Shown: positions 18,584 through 27,102 of the stretch, piece after piece
Layout: every line of letters begins with the position of its first letter
Position numbering within the stretch: position 1 is the first letter of the stretch
Translations under genes and position numbers: made by a program
Notes under the pieces: generated by a model
Told to the model about the DNA's origin: nothing
Databases searched by the model: none
Seen by the model: the letters and a program-made list of their open reading frames with translations, nothing else
Origin: Robiginitomaculum sp.
Lineage (GTDB): Bacteria > Pseudomonadota > Alphaproteobacteria > Caulobacterales > Maricaulaceae
NCBI GenBank assembly: GCA_030949705.1
Contig: JAUZSF010000015.1
Coordinates: 81,409 to 145,408 of the forward strand
Direction: 5' to 3'
DNA length: 64,000 bases

Positions 18584-19242
18584 GCCATTGCCCCGGCCAG
18601 GCTCTTGAAAAAGGCAAGGCCGCCGGTCTCCCCGGTCAACGGATCAACGGCGCGCTCGGGATGGGGCATCATGCCAAGCACATTGCCAGCCTTATTAGTG
18701 ATACCAGCAATATCGCGGGACGAACCATTGGGGTTATTCACATACCGAAAGACGATCTGTCCCTGCCCTTCCAACCGATCCAGCGTGTCTTCATCGGCAA
18801 AATAATTGCCATCATGGTGGGCAATCGGGATCGCGGTTTCCCCGTGATCATCATAGGCACGGGTAAACGGAGTGTCGGCGTTTTCAATACGCAGGGGCGT
18901 GCTCTTGCATAAAAACTTCAGCCCGGCATTGCGCATCAGCGCGCCCGGCAACAAATGCGTCTCGGTCAGAATTTGAAAGCCATTGCAAATCCCAACGACC
19001 AGACCGCCCCGTTTTGCATGGGCCTGCACCGCTGCCATAATGGGCGAACGGGCGGCAATGGCACCGGAACGTAAATAATCCCCATAGGAGAAGCCGCCGG
19101 GCAGCAAAACCAGATCCACCTTGGGCAAATACGTATCGCGATGCCAGACACGGTGCACGCTTTTCGCCGTATGATCGCGCAGCGCACAAACCGCATCCCG
19201 GTCACAATTGGAGCCGGGAAAGACTATGACCGCTGCATTCAC
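18580..19242 (-). CDS. purQ: Phosphoribosylformylglycinamidine synthase subunit PurQ
   Basis: A 220-residue class I glutamine amidotransferase that supplies ammonia to PurL. The nucleophile is C86 in [11 protein letters not shown]. The oxyanion and glutamine-binding segment [20 protein letters not shown] is intact, and the catalytic His-x-Glu is in [11 protein letters not shown]. The gene lies 15 nt downstream of purS and overlaps purL. Confidence 0.97.
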   Translation of the reverse strand: MNAAVIVFPGSNCDRDAVCALRDHTAKSVHRVWHRDTYLPKVDLVLLPGGFSYGDYLRSGAIAARSPIMAAVQAHAKRGGLVVGICNGFQILTETHLLPGALMRNAGLKFLCKSTPLRIENADTPFTRAYDDHGETAIPIAHHDGNYFADEDTLDRLEGQGQIVFRYVNNPNGSSRDIAGITNKAGNVLGMMPHPERAVDPLTGETGGLAFFKSLAGAMA

Positions 19243-19257
19243 AATAGGCTCCTGCTG

Positions 19258-19500
19258 TTACGGTTCTATGCTGATGGAAAAATCTTCGATGACGGTATTG
19301 GCCAGCAAGTGTTCGCACATTTTTTGTACACGCTGGCGAACCGCCTGTTCGTCGTCATCACCAAGTTCAAGTTCGATGATCTTGCCCTGACGTGCTGATA
19401 ACACCTCGTCAAAGCCCATATGCTTTAACGCACCGGCCACGGCCTGGCCCTGGGGGTCCAAAACGCCGCTGCGTGGCCGAATATGGACGATGGCCTTCAC
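19258..19500 (-). CDS. purS: Phosphoribosylformylglycinamidine synthase subunit PurS
   Basis: An 80-residue PurS, the small bridging subunit of the three-part FGAM synthetase. It contains [20 protein letters not shown] and the conserved [16 protein letters not shown] stretch. Its start overlaps the purC stop by 4 nt, so purC-purS-purQ-purL form one operon. Confidence 0.95.
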   Translation of the reverse strand: MKAIVHIRPRSGVLDPQGQAVAGALKHMGFDEVLSARQGKIIELELGDDDEQAVRQRVQKMCEHLLANTVIEDFSISIEP

Positions 19501-20261
19501 TCTTCATCCCCATTGGTAATGATTTTCAAATTGGGCTGGTCTTTCATAATCCCCAGACGCTTGGCCACTTCGGCATAGGCATCGGTGACGCCGCCAAGCT
19601 CTTGCCTGAAACGGTCCTTGTCCAATCGTTTGCCGGTATCGGCATCCCACAGACGACACGAATCCGGGCTGATTTCATCGGCCAGAATGATGCGCACCAT
19701 TTCGCCATCATATTGACGGCCAAATTCCAGCTTGAAATCCACCAGCTTGATATTAACCGCGGCAAACAGGCCGCTGAGAAAATCATTAACCCGCAAGGTC
19801 ATGGACACCATGTCCTCGACCTCCTGAGGACCCGCCCAGTTAAAAGCGGCGATATGCTCTTCAGCCACCAGCGGGTCGCCCAGATCATCGTCTTTATAGT
19901 AATATTCAACGATGGGGCGGGACAGCTTCTCGCCATCTTTCAGACCCAGCCGTTTGCAGATTGAGCCCGCGGCAATGTTACGACAAACAATTTCCAGCGG
20001 AATGATCTCGACTTCGCGAATCAATTGTTCGCGCATATTGATGCGCTTGATGAAATGCGTCGGAATGCCGATATCCTCGATGCGCTGCATCAGGAATTCG
20101 CTGATCCGGTTGTTCAGAACCCCTTTGCCTTCCAGCACGCCATGCTTTTCATTGTTAAAAGCGGTGGCATCATCTTTGAAATGCGCAATCAAGGTCCCGG
20201 GCTCCGGGCCTTCATAGAGAATCTTCGCTTTACCTTCGTAAATCTTCTTGCGTCGGCTCAT
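19497..20261 (-). CDS. purC: Phosphoribosylaminoimidazole-succinocarboxamide synthase (SAICAR synthase)
   Basis: A 254-residue SAICAR synthase that joins CAIR and aspartate in purine biosynthesis. The start at 20261 ([20 protein letters not shown]) is chosen over the upstream in-frame start at 20297 because it gives the usual family length and AAGGA lies 11 nt upstream. The motifs [38 protein letters not shown] and [13 protein letters not shown] (nucleotide and metal site) are all present. It is the first gene of the purCSQL run. Confidence 0.96.
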   Translation of the reverse strand: MSRRKKIYEGKAKILYEGPEPGTLIAHFKDDATAFNNEKHGVLEGKGVLNNRISEFLMQRIEDIGIPTHFIKRINMREQLIREVEIIPLEIVCRNIAAGSICKRLGLKDGEKLSRPIVEYYYKDDDLGDPLVAEEHIAAFNWAGPQEVEDMVSMTLRVNDFLSGLFAAVNIKLVDFKLEFGRQYDGEMVRIILADEISPDSCRLWDADTGKRLDKDRFRQELGGVTDAYAEVAKRLGIMKDQPNLKIITNGDEE

Positions 20262-20458
20262 TTCGGCCCAATCCTTTGCGGCAAAAACCAAAGGCAAAAC
20301 TGTTCAATCCGGCACAAAGAATCGGTGCGCCGAAACACCGCACCAATACCCCAGCTATGCGCAGGCGGCAATGCGTACAAAATGTCAAAGTCATTGATTC
20401 CTGCACCACACCGCGCTAGTTCATCAGGCGCATTGGTGCCAGCGAGAAGGAGAAGCAC

Positions 20459-20782
20459 ATGAGCGGTTTTGACAAACGGGAACAAGGATACGAATCCAAG
20501 TTTGCTCATGACGAAAATCTGGAATTCAAGGCCGCGGCCCGGCGCAACAAATTGTTGGGTTTATGGTTGGCTGGTCTGATGAACAAGTCCGCCGAAGAAG
20601 CCGAAAGCTATGCCAAGCAAGTGATCATTGCCGACTTTGAAGAGGCCGGCGACGAAGATGTATTTCGCAAACTGCGGGCCGATGCGGATGCTGCCGAGCT
20701 GGATCTTTCGGATCACCAGATCAGAAGAAAAATGGCCGAGCTGACCGAAGAGGCCCGTGCCCAGGTTCGCAGCGAAACCTGA
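20459..20782 (+). CDS. ATPase inhibitor subunit zeta (DUF1476)
   Basis: A 107-residue DUF1476 protein, the alphaproteobacterial zeta subunit that can inhibit F1-ATPase hydrolysis. The N-terminal SGFDKREQGYESKFAHDENL is the inhibitory, partly disordered segment. The rest is the four-helix fold (LGLWLAGLMNKSAEEAESYA and on). GAGAAGGAGAAG lies just upstream as a ribosome binding site. It is divergent from purC, a common alphaproteobacterial arrangement. Confidence 0.95.
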   Translation: MSGFDKREQGYESKFAHDENLEFKAAARRNKLLGLWLAGLMNKSAEEAESYAKQVIIADFEEAGDEDVFRKLRADADAAELDLSDHQIRRKMAELTEEARAQVRSET

Positions 20783-20815
20783 ACCAAGCACTCTGTAGCC
20801 TATTCGTTCGAAAAC

Positions 20816-21301
20816 TTAGCCCGTGCTGGCCATCGCTGATACCGGCAGGGCCCGGTGCAGGCTGCGTTGCAGCTTGGCGGCAATAGCCTCTTTGCTGTCG
20901 CGAATGGTTACAATGTCCATCACCGTTTCCGTTGCCGGGTCGATCAGCAACATAAAGCCGGTACGCCCTTTGTTTTTGGCGTAAATATTGGCAATACCTT
21001 TTTCTTCGGCAAGGCTCTTAATGGCCCTTCCGCGTACCAAGGCATAAGAAAAGTCAAACTTCACAAAATCAACATTGTGACCGGAAAATGCAGGTTTTAC
21101 CGCTTCGATGCGTGGATCCAGTATCTGGCAAGCCCCGCACCAGTTTGAGTAAAACATGGCTGCGATCACCGGCTGTTCCTGTGCAATAGCGGCCGGGTTG
21201 GCAACGCTGCTGGCTTGGGCCGTGTTGAATAACGACCGCAATAGCGGCGAGGCGGCTAAAAGAACAAAGATAACAAGAACAATGGAATATTTTTTGAACA
21301 T
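20816..21301 (-). CDS. Exported thioredoxin-fold protein, WCGAC active site
   Basis: A 161-residue protein with an N-terminal membrane or signal segment (YSIVLVIFVLLAASPLLRS) and a thioredoxin fold. The redox motif is WCGAC in MFYSNWCGACQILDPRIEAV. The position that normally holds the cis-proline reads GRTGFMLLID rather than the usual I-P-T, so the cis-Pro appears to be missing. The gene lies 16 nt downstream of a related thioredoxin-like gene, so the two are probably co-transcribed. Substrate and partners are unknown; a periplasmic thiol role is inferred. Confidence 0.8.
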   Translation of the reverse strand: MFKKYSIVLVIFVLLAASPLLRSLFNTAQASSVANPAAIAQEQPVIAAMFYSNWCGACQILDPRIEAVKPAFSGHNVDFVKFDFSYALVRGRAIKSLAEEKGIANIYAKNKGRTGFMLLIDPATETVMDIVTIRDSKEAIAAKLQRSLHRALPVSAMASTG

Positions 21302-21317
21302 GAAAATCTCCGAATGT

Positions 21318-21812
21318 TCAATTTAAAGGCGCGCGCCCAGGCGGGCAAAATGCAGAATTCCGATCACGATGGCCTTGCGGTAATGATTGCGCCGCCGTCA
21401 CCGCCTGTTTCATGGTGTGAACCATGGCTGATGCTGTAAACGTTCGATTGATGCAATCAATGCGCTCGCCAGTATCCGCCGACGTTAACACGACCAGCCC
21501 CGTTATGCCTGCATAGGCGTTATATGTCTTCACCACGTTATGATCCAAAGCAATTTCAACAGACTGGTCCCAGTCGGCAGCATTGGTAAAATCAAGCGTG
21601 ATCAGTTCCACAGGAATATCGGCGGCCTGCTGCATGGCCTTTTCCAGTATGGGTTCCAGAATACGGCAATTGGCACACCAGTCCGCCCGGAACAAGACCG
21701 CCCGGATGACTGGCGGTTCCTGCTGCTTGGCCACCGCCGTTTTCGCCAATCCCATTACAGGGCTAAAGGCGAATAACAAAAACAGGGCGGTAAATCCGGC
21801 AAACCTACGCAT
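21318..21812 (-). CDS. Exported thioredoxin-fold protein, WCANC active site
   Basis: A 164-residue thioredoxin-like protein with a signal peptide (MRRFAGFTALFLLFAFSPVM) and a WCANC active site in VLFRADWCANCRILEPILEK. As in its downstream neighbour, the cis-Pro position is replaced (AGITGLVVLTSAD). The C-terminal ~20 residues are Arg/Pro-rich with one extra Cys. The two proteins look like a tandem duplication that has diverged. It could serve as a periplasmic thiol-disulfide protein or a sensor; no partner gene is adjacent. Confidence 0.78.
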   Translation of the reverse strand: MRRFAGFTALFLLFAFSPVMGLAKTAVAKQQEPPVIRAVLFRADWCANCRILEPILEKAMQQAADIPVELITLDFTNAADWDQSVEIALDHNVVKTYNAYAGITGLVVLTSADTGERIDCINRTFTASAMVHTMKQAVTAAQSLPQGHRDRNSAFCPPGRAPLN

Positions 21813-21904
21813 TAAAGCTCCAAAACAAACCGGTGGTCACATTGTACATCACTGGATATCTCAGAATTTGTGCTCAAATGCCAATCACGTTGAGGAGAGC
21901 ACGG

Positions 21905-23214
21905 CTAAGCCCCATCAAAGACCCTCGCGAAAATCGTGTCCACATGGCGCAGATGGTACGCCGTATCAAAGAGTGATGAGAGCTCCTGATCGCTGAGCAG
22001 CGCAGTAATCTCTTTGTCCTGGCGCAACAGGTCCGTAAAGCTGACCTTGCTTTGCCAGGCCTCCATGGCATTGCGCTGTACCAGCCGATAGGCCTCTTCG
22101 CGGCTGGCCCCTTTTTGCGTCAGCGCCAATAAAATACGTTGTGAATTGTGCAAGCCGCCCAATTGTTCCAGGTTTTCCAGCATACGGTCTTTGTGCACCA
22201 CCAGATTTTCCAAAACCCCAGCCAGTCTGTGCAAGGCAAAATCCAGATGAATGGTGGCATCGGGTGCAATGCCGCGCTCTACACTGGAATGCGAAATATC
22301 GCGTTCGTGCCACAGGGCCACATTTTCCAGTGCCGGCGTTACGCAAGAACGCACCAGGCGCGCCAACCCCGTCAGGTTTTCGGTCAAGACCGGATTGCGT
22401 TTATGGGGCATGGCGGACGAGCCTTTTTTGCCCTTTGGCGAAAAACTCTTCGGCCTCGGCAACTTCGGTACGTTGCAAATGACGGATTTCGGTGGCGATT
22501 CGTTCAACCGAGGAGGCAATCACCCCCAAGGTTGCAAAAAAAGCGGCATGGCGATCCCGCGGGATAATCTGAGTTGAGGCGGGTTCTGGTTCCAGCCCCA
22601 TTTTTTTTGCCACATATTCCTCGACGCCGGGATCAATATTGGCAAAGGTGCCAACGGCACCGGATATGGCACAAACCGAGATTTCCCTTTGCGCCGCTTC
22701 AAGGCGTTTTTTTGCATCGCGCAAATTCGGCATAGGCCTGCGCCATTTTCAGACCAAAGGTGGTGGGTTCGGCATGGATGCCGTGACTGCGGCCTATGCA
22801 GACCGTGGTTTTGTGGGCATAGGCCTGCGCCTTAAGCGCCGCCAGAACCTTGTCCATGCCCTCCAGCAACATCGCCGAAGCCCGGTTCAACTGCACCGAC
22901 AGGCACGTGTCCAAAACATCTGATGAGGTCAGCCCCTGGTGAATAAAGCGGGCAGGCTCGCCTACGAATTCTGCCAGATGCGTTAAAAACGCGATCACAT
23001 CATGTTTGACTTCACGCTCAATCTCATCAATGCGCTCCACATCAAATTCTGCAGCTCTGCCGCGTTCCCATATCTGTTCGGCGGCTTCTTTGGGAATCAC
23101 GCCCGAAGCGGCCATGGCCTCACAGGCATAGGCCTCGATTTCGAACCATATTTTATATTTGGAGTGTGCAGACCAAAGGGCCACCATAGGGGCCCGTGCG
23201 TAGCGGGAAATCAT
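21905..23214 (-). CDS. purB: Adenylosuccinate lyase, two frameshifts
   Basis: Adenylosuccinate lyase acts twice in purine synthesis, on SAICAR and on adenylosuccinate. The gene reads in three frames: MISRYARAPMVALWSAHSKY to AEFARCKK, then RLEAAQREISVCAISGAVGT to EEFFAKGQK, then GSSAMPHKRNPVLTENLTG to the stop at 21905. The breaks lie in a T7 run near 22707-22713 and a T6 run near 22424-22429, and one base each restores a normal ~436-residue enzyme with the signature SSAMPHKRNP. I chose the ATG at 23214 because GGAGAAG precedes it at 6 nt. The enzyme is needed for growth on minimal medium, so sequencing indels are more likely than true inactivation. Confidence 0.9.
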
Positions 23215-23226
23215 AGGCTTCTCCAC

Positions 23227-23673
23227 AGAAAGGGTTCGCGATCAGATATTCTCCGCCCACATAACGTATGTATGGTGTTTATCCTACCCCATACCCCAGC
23301 AAATAAAGGGCCAAACTCAATTGCCACACCCAAGCCCCCGGCAACATGAAGTACAACATGACGCGAATATGTATGGATGCCTGCATGAAATAATATACAA
23401 AAAAATGTTATTTATTTACAAAAAATATTTTTATGAACATAAATTATTGTACCAAATAGAAACAGCAGTAATAACAAATCCCCATATAGAATATGACAAA
23501 TAAATTTCTACGCAACCATTAGGCGTATGCGCTGGTACGCCAACAAAATACTGATACTTTGCATGATCGTGGACATGGGGAAACCCGTAAAACTGCAGCA
23601 TTCATGCTGCGTAGCCGAGTAAGGCTGACCGCATAAACCAGACTTGGTTACGGCGGGCAAAGGGGAGATAATA
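23227..23673. other. Intergenic stretch with an AT-rich patch between purB and the repeat lipoprotein
   Basis: About 450 nt without a supported gene. Bases 23380-23510 are strikingly AT-rich compared with the surrounding DNA and hold several A/T runs. A small hairpin GCAGCA-TTCA-TGCTGC lies at 23595-23610. The stretch ends with the ribosome binding site AGGGGAG at 23661-23667 that serves the lipoprotein gene. Promoters for both divergent genes must lie here, but I cannot place them confidently. Confidence 0.6.
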
Positions 23674-24840
23674 ATGATATACAAACGCGTATTACTGGCG
23701 GCGGCGGGGACCAGTGCCCTGCTCATTGCGGCCTGCGGCACAACGCAAACCACATCGGGCTATGCCAATAGCGAGGCGGCACGGATTGCCCAATTACAGG
23801 CTGAGCTGGAATCAGCACAGGCCCACAATGCCGCCCTGTCTTCCCAGGTTTCCACCCTGCAATCACAATCGGGTTCTTCCAGCCAGTCTGGCGATTCGAT
23901 TGCCATTGCCGCCGGTTATCCGCCAAATGCAAAACCCGGCCAATGTTTTTCACGGATTCTTATTCCCGAAATTACGGAAACGGTGAGCGAGCAGGTTATC
24001 GACCTTCCTGCCTCTACCGAATTGCGCATTGTCGCGGCTGAGTATGAATTTGCGCAAGAACGCATCATGGTAAAGGAAGCCACCACCAGTTACCACGTCA
24101 TTCCGGCCACCTATGAAACCGTTACCGAACGGGTACTGGTACAACCCGAAATGACAATTTCAAAGGTTGTGCCCGCCGTCTATGAAGAATACGAAGAACA
24201 GGTTCTGGTACGTCCCGCCTTTACCACCTGGAAACCGGGTGCTGGCCTGATTGGTGACGGTGGATACCGTCGTGGTAATGATGGTCGTCTATACGGTCCG
24301 GATGGCTCTTTGGTGCAAACCATTATCCAGCCCACAGGCGAAATCCTCTGTAAGGTCGAGGTGCCGCCCAAATATAAAACCATTACCCGCAAGCGTCTGG
24401 TATCGGCAGAACATACCGAAGATACGGTTGTGCCCGCCAAGTACGAAACCATCACCAAACAGGTGATTGCGGTGCCGCCGCGGGTTGAAGAAGAGGTTGT
24501 GCCGGCCGAATATACCACCATTCGTGTACGCAAGCTGGTTAGCCCGGCGCGGACAGAAACCATTACCATTCCGGCCACGTATAAAACGATTGAAAAAACC
24601 AAAATCGTCAGTGGTGGTAATCTGGAATGGCGCGAAGTGATCTGTGATACCAACTCTACGCCAGAGCTGATCTCGCAGGTGCAAACCGCACTGACCAACC
24701 GTGGTTATGAGACCGGCCGTGTTGATGGTGTGTTTGGCATGTCAACATTGCGCGCCATGGAAAAATTCCAGCACGACAATGGGTTGATTGTGGGTCAATT
24801 GACCATGCAAACCATGGATGCGCTGGGTGTTCCACACTAA
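23674..24840 (+). CDS. Outer-envelope lipoprotein with tandem 'VPAxYETxT' repeats and a peptidoglycan-binding domain
   Basis: A 388-residue lipoprotein. The start at 23674 follows AGGGGAG; the signal peptide ends in a lipobox LIAAC with the lipidated Cys at 21. Residues ~35-75 form a Gln/Ser-rich coiled-coil-like linker. Then come about seven copies of a ~22-residue unit, for example VIPATYETVTERVLVQPEMT, VVPAVYEEYEEQVLVRPAFT and VVPAKYETITKQVIAVPPRV, interrupted by a TWKPGAGLI and GEILCKVEVPPKYKT segment. The C-terminus is a peptidoglycan-binding type 1 domain (LISQVQTALTNRGYETGRVD, then GMSTLRAMEKFQ). Similar repeats occur in OmpA-like and peptidoglycan-binding envelope proteins of several phyla. 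A structural or wall-anchoring role is inferred. Confidence 0.82.
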   Translation: MIYKRVLLAAAGTSALLIAACGTTQTTSGYANSEAARIAQLQAELESAQAHNAALSSQVSTLQSQSGSSSQSGDSIAIAAGYPPNAKPGQCFSRILIPEITETVSEQVIDLPASTELRIVAAEYEFAQERIMVKEATTSYHVIPATYETVTERVLVQPEMTISKVVPAVYEEYEEQVLVRPAFTTWKPGAGLIGDGGYRRGNDGRLYGPDGSLVQTIIQPTGEILCKVEVPPKYKTITRKRLVSAEHTEDTVVPAKYETITKQVIAVPPRVEEEVVPAEYTTIRVRKLVSPARTETITIPATYKTIEKTKIVSGGNLEWREVICDTNSTPELISQVQTALTNRGYETGRVDGVFGMSTLRAMEKFQHDNGLIVGQLTMQTMDALGVPH

Positions 24841-24868
24841 GAACACTCTATAAATACAAAATAAACGC

Positions 24869-24899
24869 AAAAGCCCCCGCCGGTTGGCGGGGGCTTTTT
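24869..24899. terminator. Bidirectional Rho-independent terminator
   Basis: A 13-bp GC-rich stem (AAAAGCCCCCGCC with GGCGGGGGCTTTT) and a GGTT loop are flanked by A- and T-tracts. It lies between the convergent lipoprotein gene and the RNA methyltransferase gene and can serve both. Confidence 0.92.
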
Positions 24900-24918
24900 G
24901 TATCTCAAAGGGCTGGGT

Positions 24919-25668
24919 TCAGGCCCGATTGCCTCTGCCCTTGGCCAACGCCCGGATGACGCCGCGAAAGGTTCTCACCTCCTGTTCGGTTAACCGGGCC
25001 TTGGTCAGCGCATTTTGAATATTCCGCATCATCATGGTTTGTTTTTCCGGTGGAAAGAAAAACCCCGCCTCGTCCAGCTCGCTTTCCAGATGTCCAAAAA
25101 GGCCAATCAATTCTGCTTTATTGGCCGCTGGAGATAGGTTGTCTGGCCTTAAAAGATTATTCCCTTCCTGCCGGCCAAGACGCCATTCATAGGCAAACAC
25201 GGCCACGGCCTGGGCCAGGTTAAGCGAGCTGAACCCCCGGTCCACCGGATAGGTGATCAGGCCATCGCTCAGGGCAACATCAGCATTATTCAGGCCCGAG
25301 GACTCGGCGCCAAAGAGCAGCCCGATCCCCCCGCCCGTGCGCAGATGATCACGCAGGGCCGCCGCTCCGTCCACCGGGCCATAAACCGGTTTTTCCATAT
25401 CGCGCAAACGGGCCGAAACCGCCAAGATCATGGAGCAATCGGCAATGGCCGCAGCCACATCCTCGTAAACCCGAACCGGACCCGTGTCCTTGATCGCCCC
25501 GGCCGACATGGCCTGGGCCTTGGGATTTGGCCAGCCATCGCGTGGACACACCAGGCGCAAATCCGTCAGGCCAAAATTGGCCATAACCCGCGCCGCCGCA
25601 CCGATATTCTCGCCCATTTGTGGCCGAACCAGAATGATTGCCGGCTGACCTTCTTGTGAATTGTGCAC
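24919..25668 (-). CDS. tRNA (cytidine/uridine-2'-O-)-methyltransferase, TrmJ type
   Basis: A 249-residue SPOUT-class RNA 2'-O-methyltransferase. Motif 1 is MGENIGAAARVMANFGLTDL. The deep trefoil knot that binds S-adenosylmethionine is formed by GLLFGAESSGLNNADVALSD and the strand ITYPVDRGFSSLNLAQAVAV. This layout and the C-terminal helical extension fit TrmJ, which methylates position 32 of several tRNAs. An rRNA or other tRNA target is possible. It is divergent from icd. Confidence 0.85.
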   Translation of the reverse strand: MHNSQEGQPAIILVRPQMGENIGAAARVMANFGLTDLRLVCPRDGWPNPKAQAMSAGAIKDTGPVRVYEDVAAAIADCSMILAVSARLRDMEKPVYGPVDGAAALRDHLRTGGGIGLLFGAESSGLNNADVALSDGLITYPVDRGFSSLNLAQAVAVFAYEWRLGRQEGNNLLRPDNLSPAANKAELIGLFGHLESELDEAGFFFPPEKQTMMMRNIQNALTKARLTEQEVRTFRGVIRALAKGRGNRA

Positions 25669-25820
25669 GCTAAGATCCTCGTTATTATCACCGTGCTACA
25701 CTATAAGCTCTTTTCCCCAACTGATACGGGTGCTATCGCTTCGCCAGAGCAAAATTTACACAGAACGCAGTAAGCGGGAGACAAGATGCCTCCCCTAAAC
25801 TGACAAACGGGAAGACACTC

Positions 25821-27042
25821 ATGGCCAAAATTAAAGTTAAAAATCCAGTCGTGGAACTCGATGGGGATGAAATGACCCGCATCATGTGGGATATGATCAA
25901 AAATACGCTGATCCTGCCCTATCTTGATATTGATCTGAAGTACTTTGACCTTGGCATCGAAGCCCGTGATGCAACGGACGACCAGATCACCGTTGATGCG
26001 GCGCTCGCCATCAAGAAATACGGGGTCGGCATTAAATGTGCGACCATTACGCCAGACGAAGCCCGGGTTGAGGAGTTTGGCCTGAAAAAAATGTGGAAAT
26101 CGCCAAACGGCACCATCCGCAACATTCTTGGCGGTGTCATTTTCCGCGAGCCGATCATTTGCCGCAATGTGCCGCGCCTGGTTCCGGGCTGGACCAAGCC
26201 AATTGTCATTGGCCGCCACGCCTATGGGGACCAATACAAGGCCACAAACTTTGTCGTGCCGGGCAAAGGCAAATTGACCATGAAATGGCAAAGCGATGAT
26301 GGCAAACAGTCCATCGAGGAAGAAGTCTTTGAGTTTGAGGGCGGCGGCGTTGCCATGGGCATGTACAATGTTGACGATTCCATTCGTGACTTTGCCCGCT
26401 CTTCCATGAATTTTGCCCTGCAAAGAAAATGGCCGCTCTATCTTTCTACCAAAAACACCATTTTGAAGGCCTATGACGGCCGGTTCAAAGACCTGTTTAT
26501 GGAAATTTACGAGGCCGAATTTAAAGACCGTTTCGAAGCCGCCGACATCTGGTACGAACACCGCCTGATCGACGACATGGTAGCCTGTGCCATGAAATGG
26601 GCCGGTGGATTTGTCTGGGCCTGCAAAAACTATGACGGCGATGTCCAATCCGATACCGTTGCTCAGGGCTTTGGCTCTCTTGGCCTGATGACCTCGGTTC
26701 TGCTTTCTCCCGATGGCAAAACCATGGAAAGCGAAGCCGCCCACGGCACCGTAACCCGCCATTATCGCGCCCATCAAAAAGGCGAGGCTACCTCGACCAA
26801 CTCGATCGCGTCTATCTTTGCCTGGACCCGCGGCATTGCCCATCGGGGCCGCTTGGACGGCACCCCTGATGTAGTCAATTTTGCTGAAACGCTGGAGAAA
26901 GTGGTGATCAAAACCGTGGAAACCGGTCACATGACCAAGGATCTGGCCCTGTTGGTCGGGGACAGGCAAAGCTGGCTGACCACCACCGGCTTTTTTGGAA
27001 AAAGTGGCGGAAAACCTCGAAGCGGAAATGGCCAAAGCCTAG
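25821..27042 (+). CDS. icd: NADP-dependent isocitrate dehydrogenase, one frameshift near the end
   Basis: The eukaryote-like NADP-isocitrate dehydrogenase of the TCA cycle. The N-terminus [20 protein letters not shown] and the substrate and metal motif regions ([44 protein letters not shown]) are all intact. The frame breaks at the T6 run at 26992-26997 within TTTGFF. With one T removed, the end reads [17 protein letters not shown] and stops at 27042, the normal ~406-residue protein. The uncorrected frame continues to 27092 with an unrelated tail. It is followed by the alaS and recA genes on the other strand, a conserved alphaproteobacterial neighbourhood. Confidence 0.93.
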
Positions 27043-27102
27043 TGATTATCGGCGGGTCTGCACTGAGTGCCGCCCGCCGACAACCTTTTTAGGGGTCGTA
27101 CT

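Noticed and set aside
25701..27035. 444-residue open frame on the minus strand across icd
   Set aside because: It is the antisense of a clearly conserved isocitrate dehydrogenase; it has no recognisable domain, and its composition follows the plus-strand codon structure.
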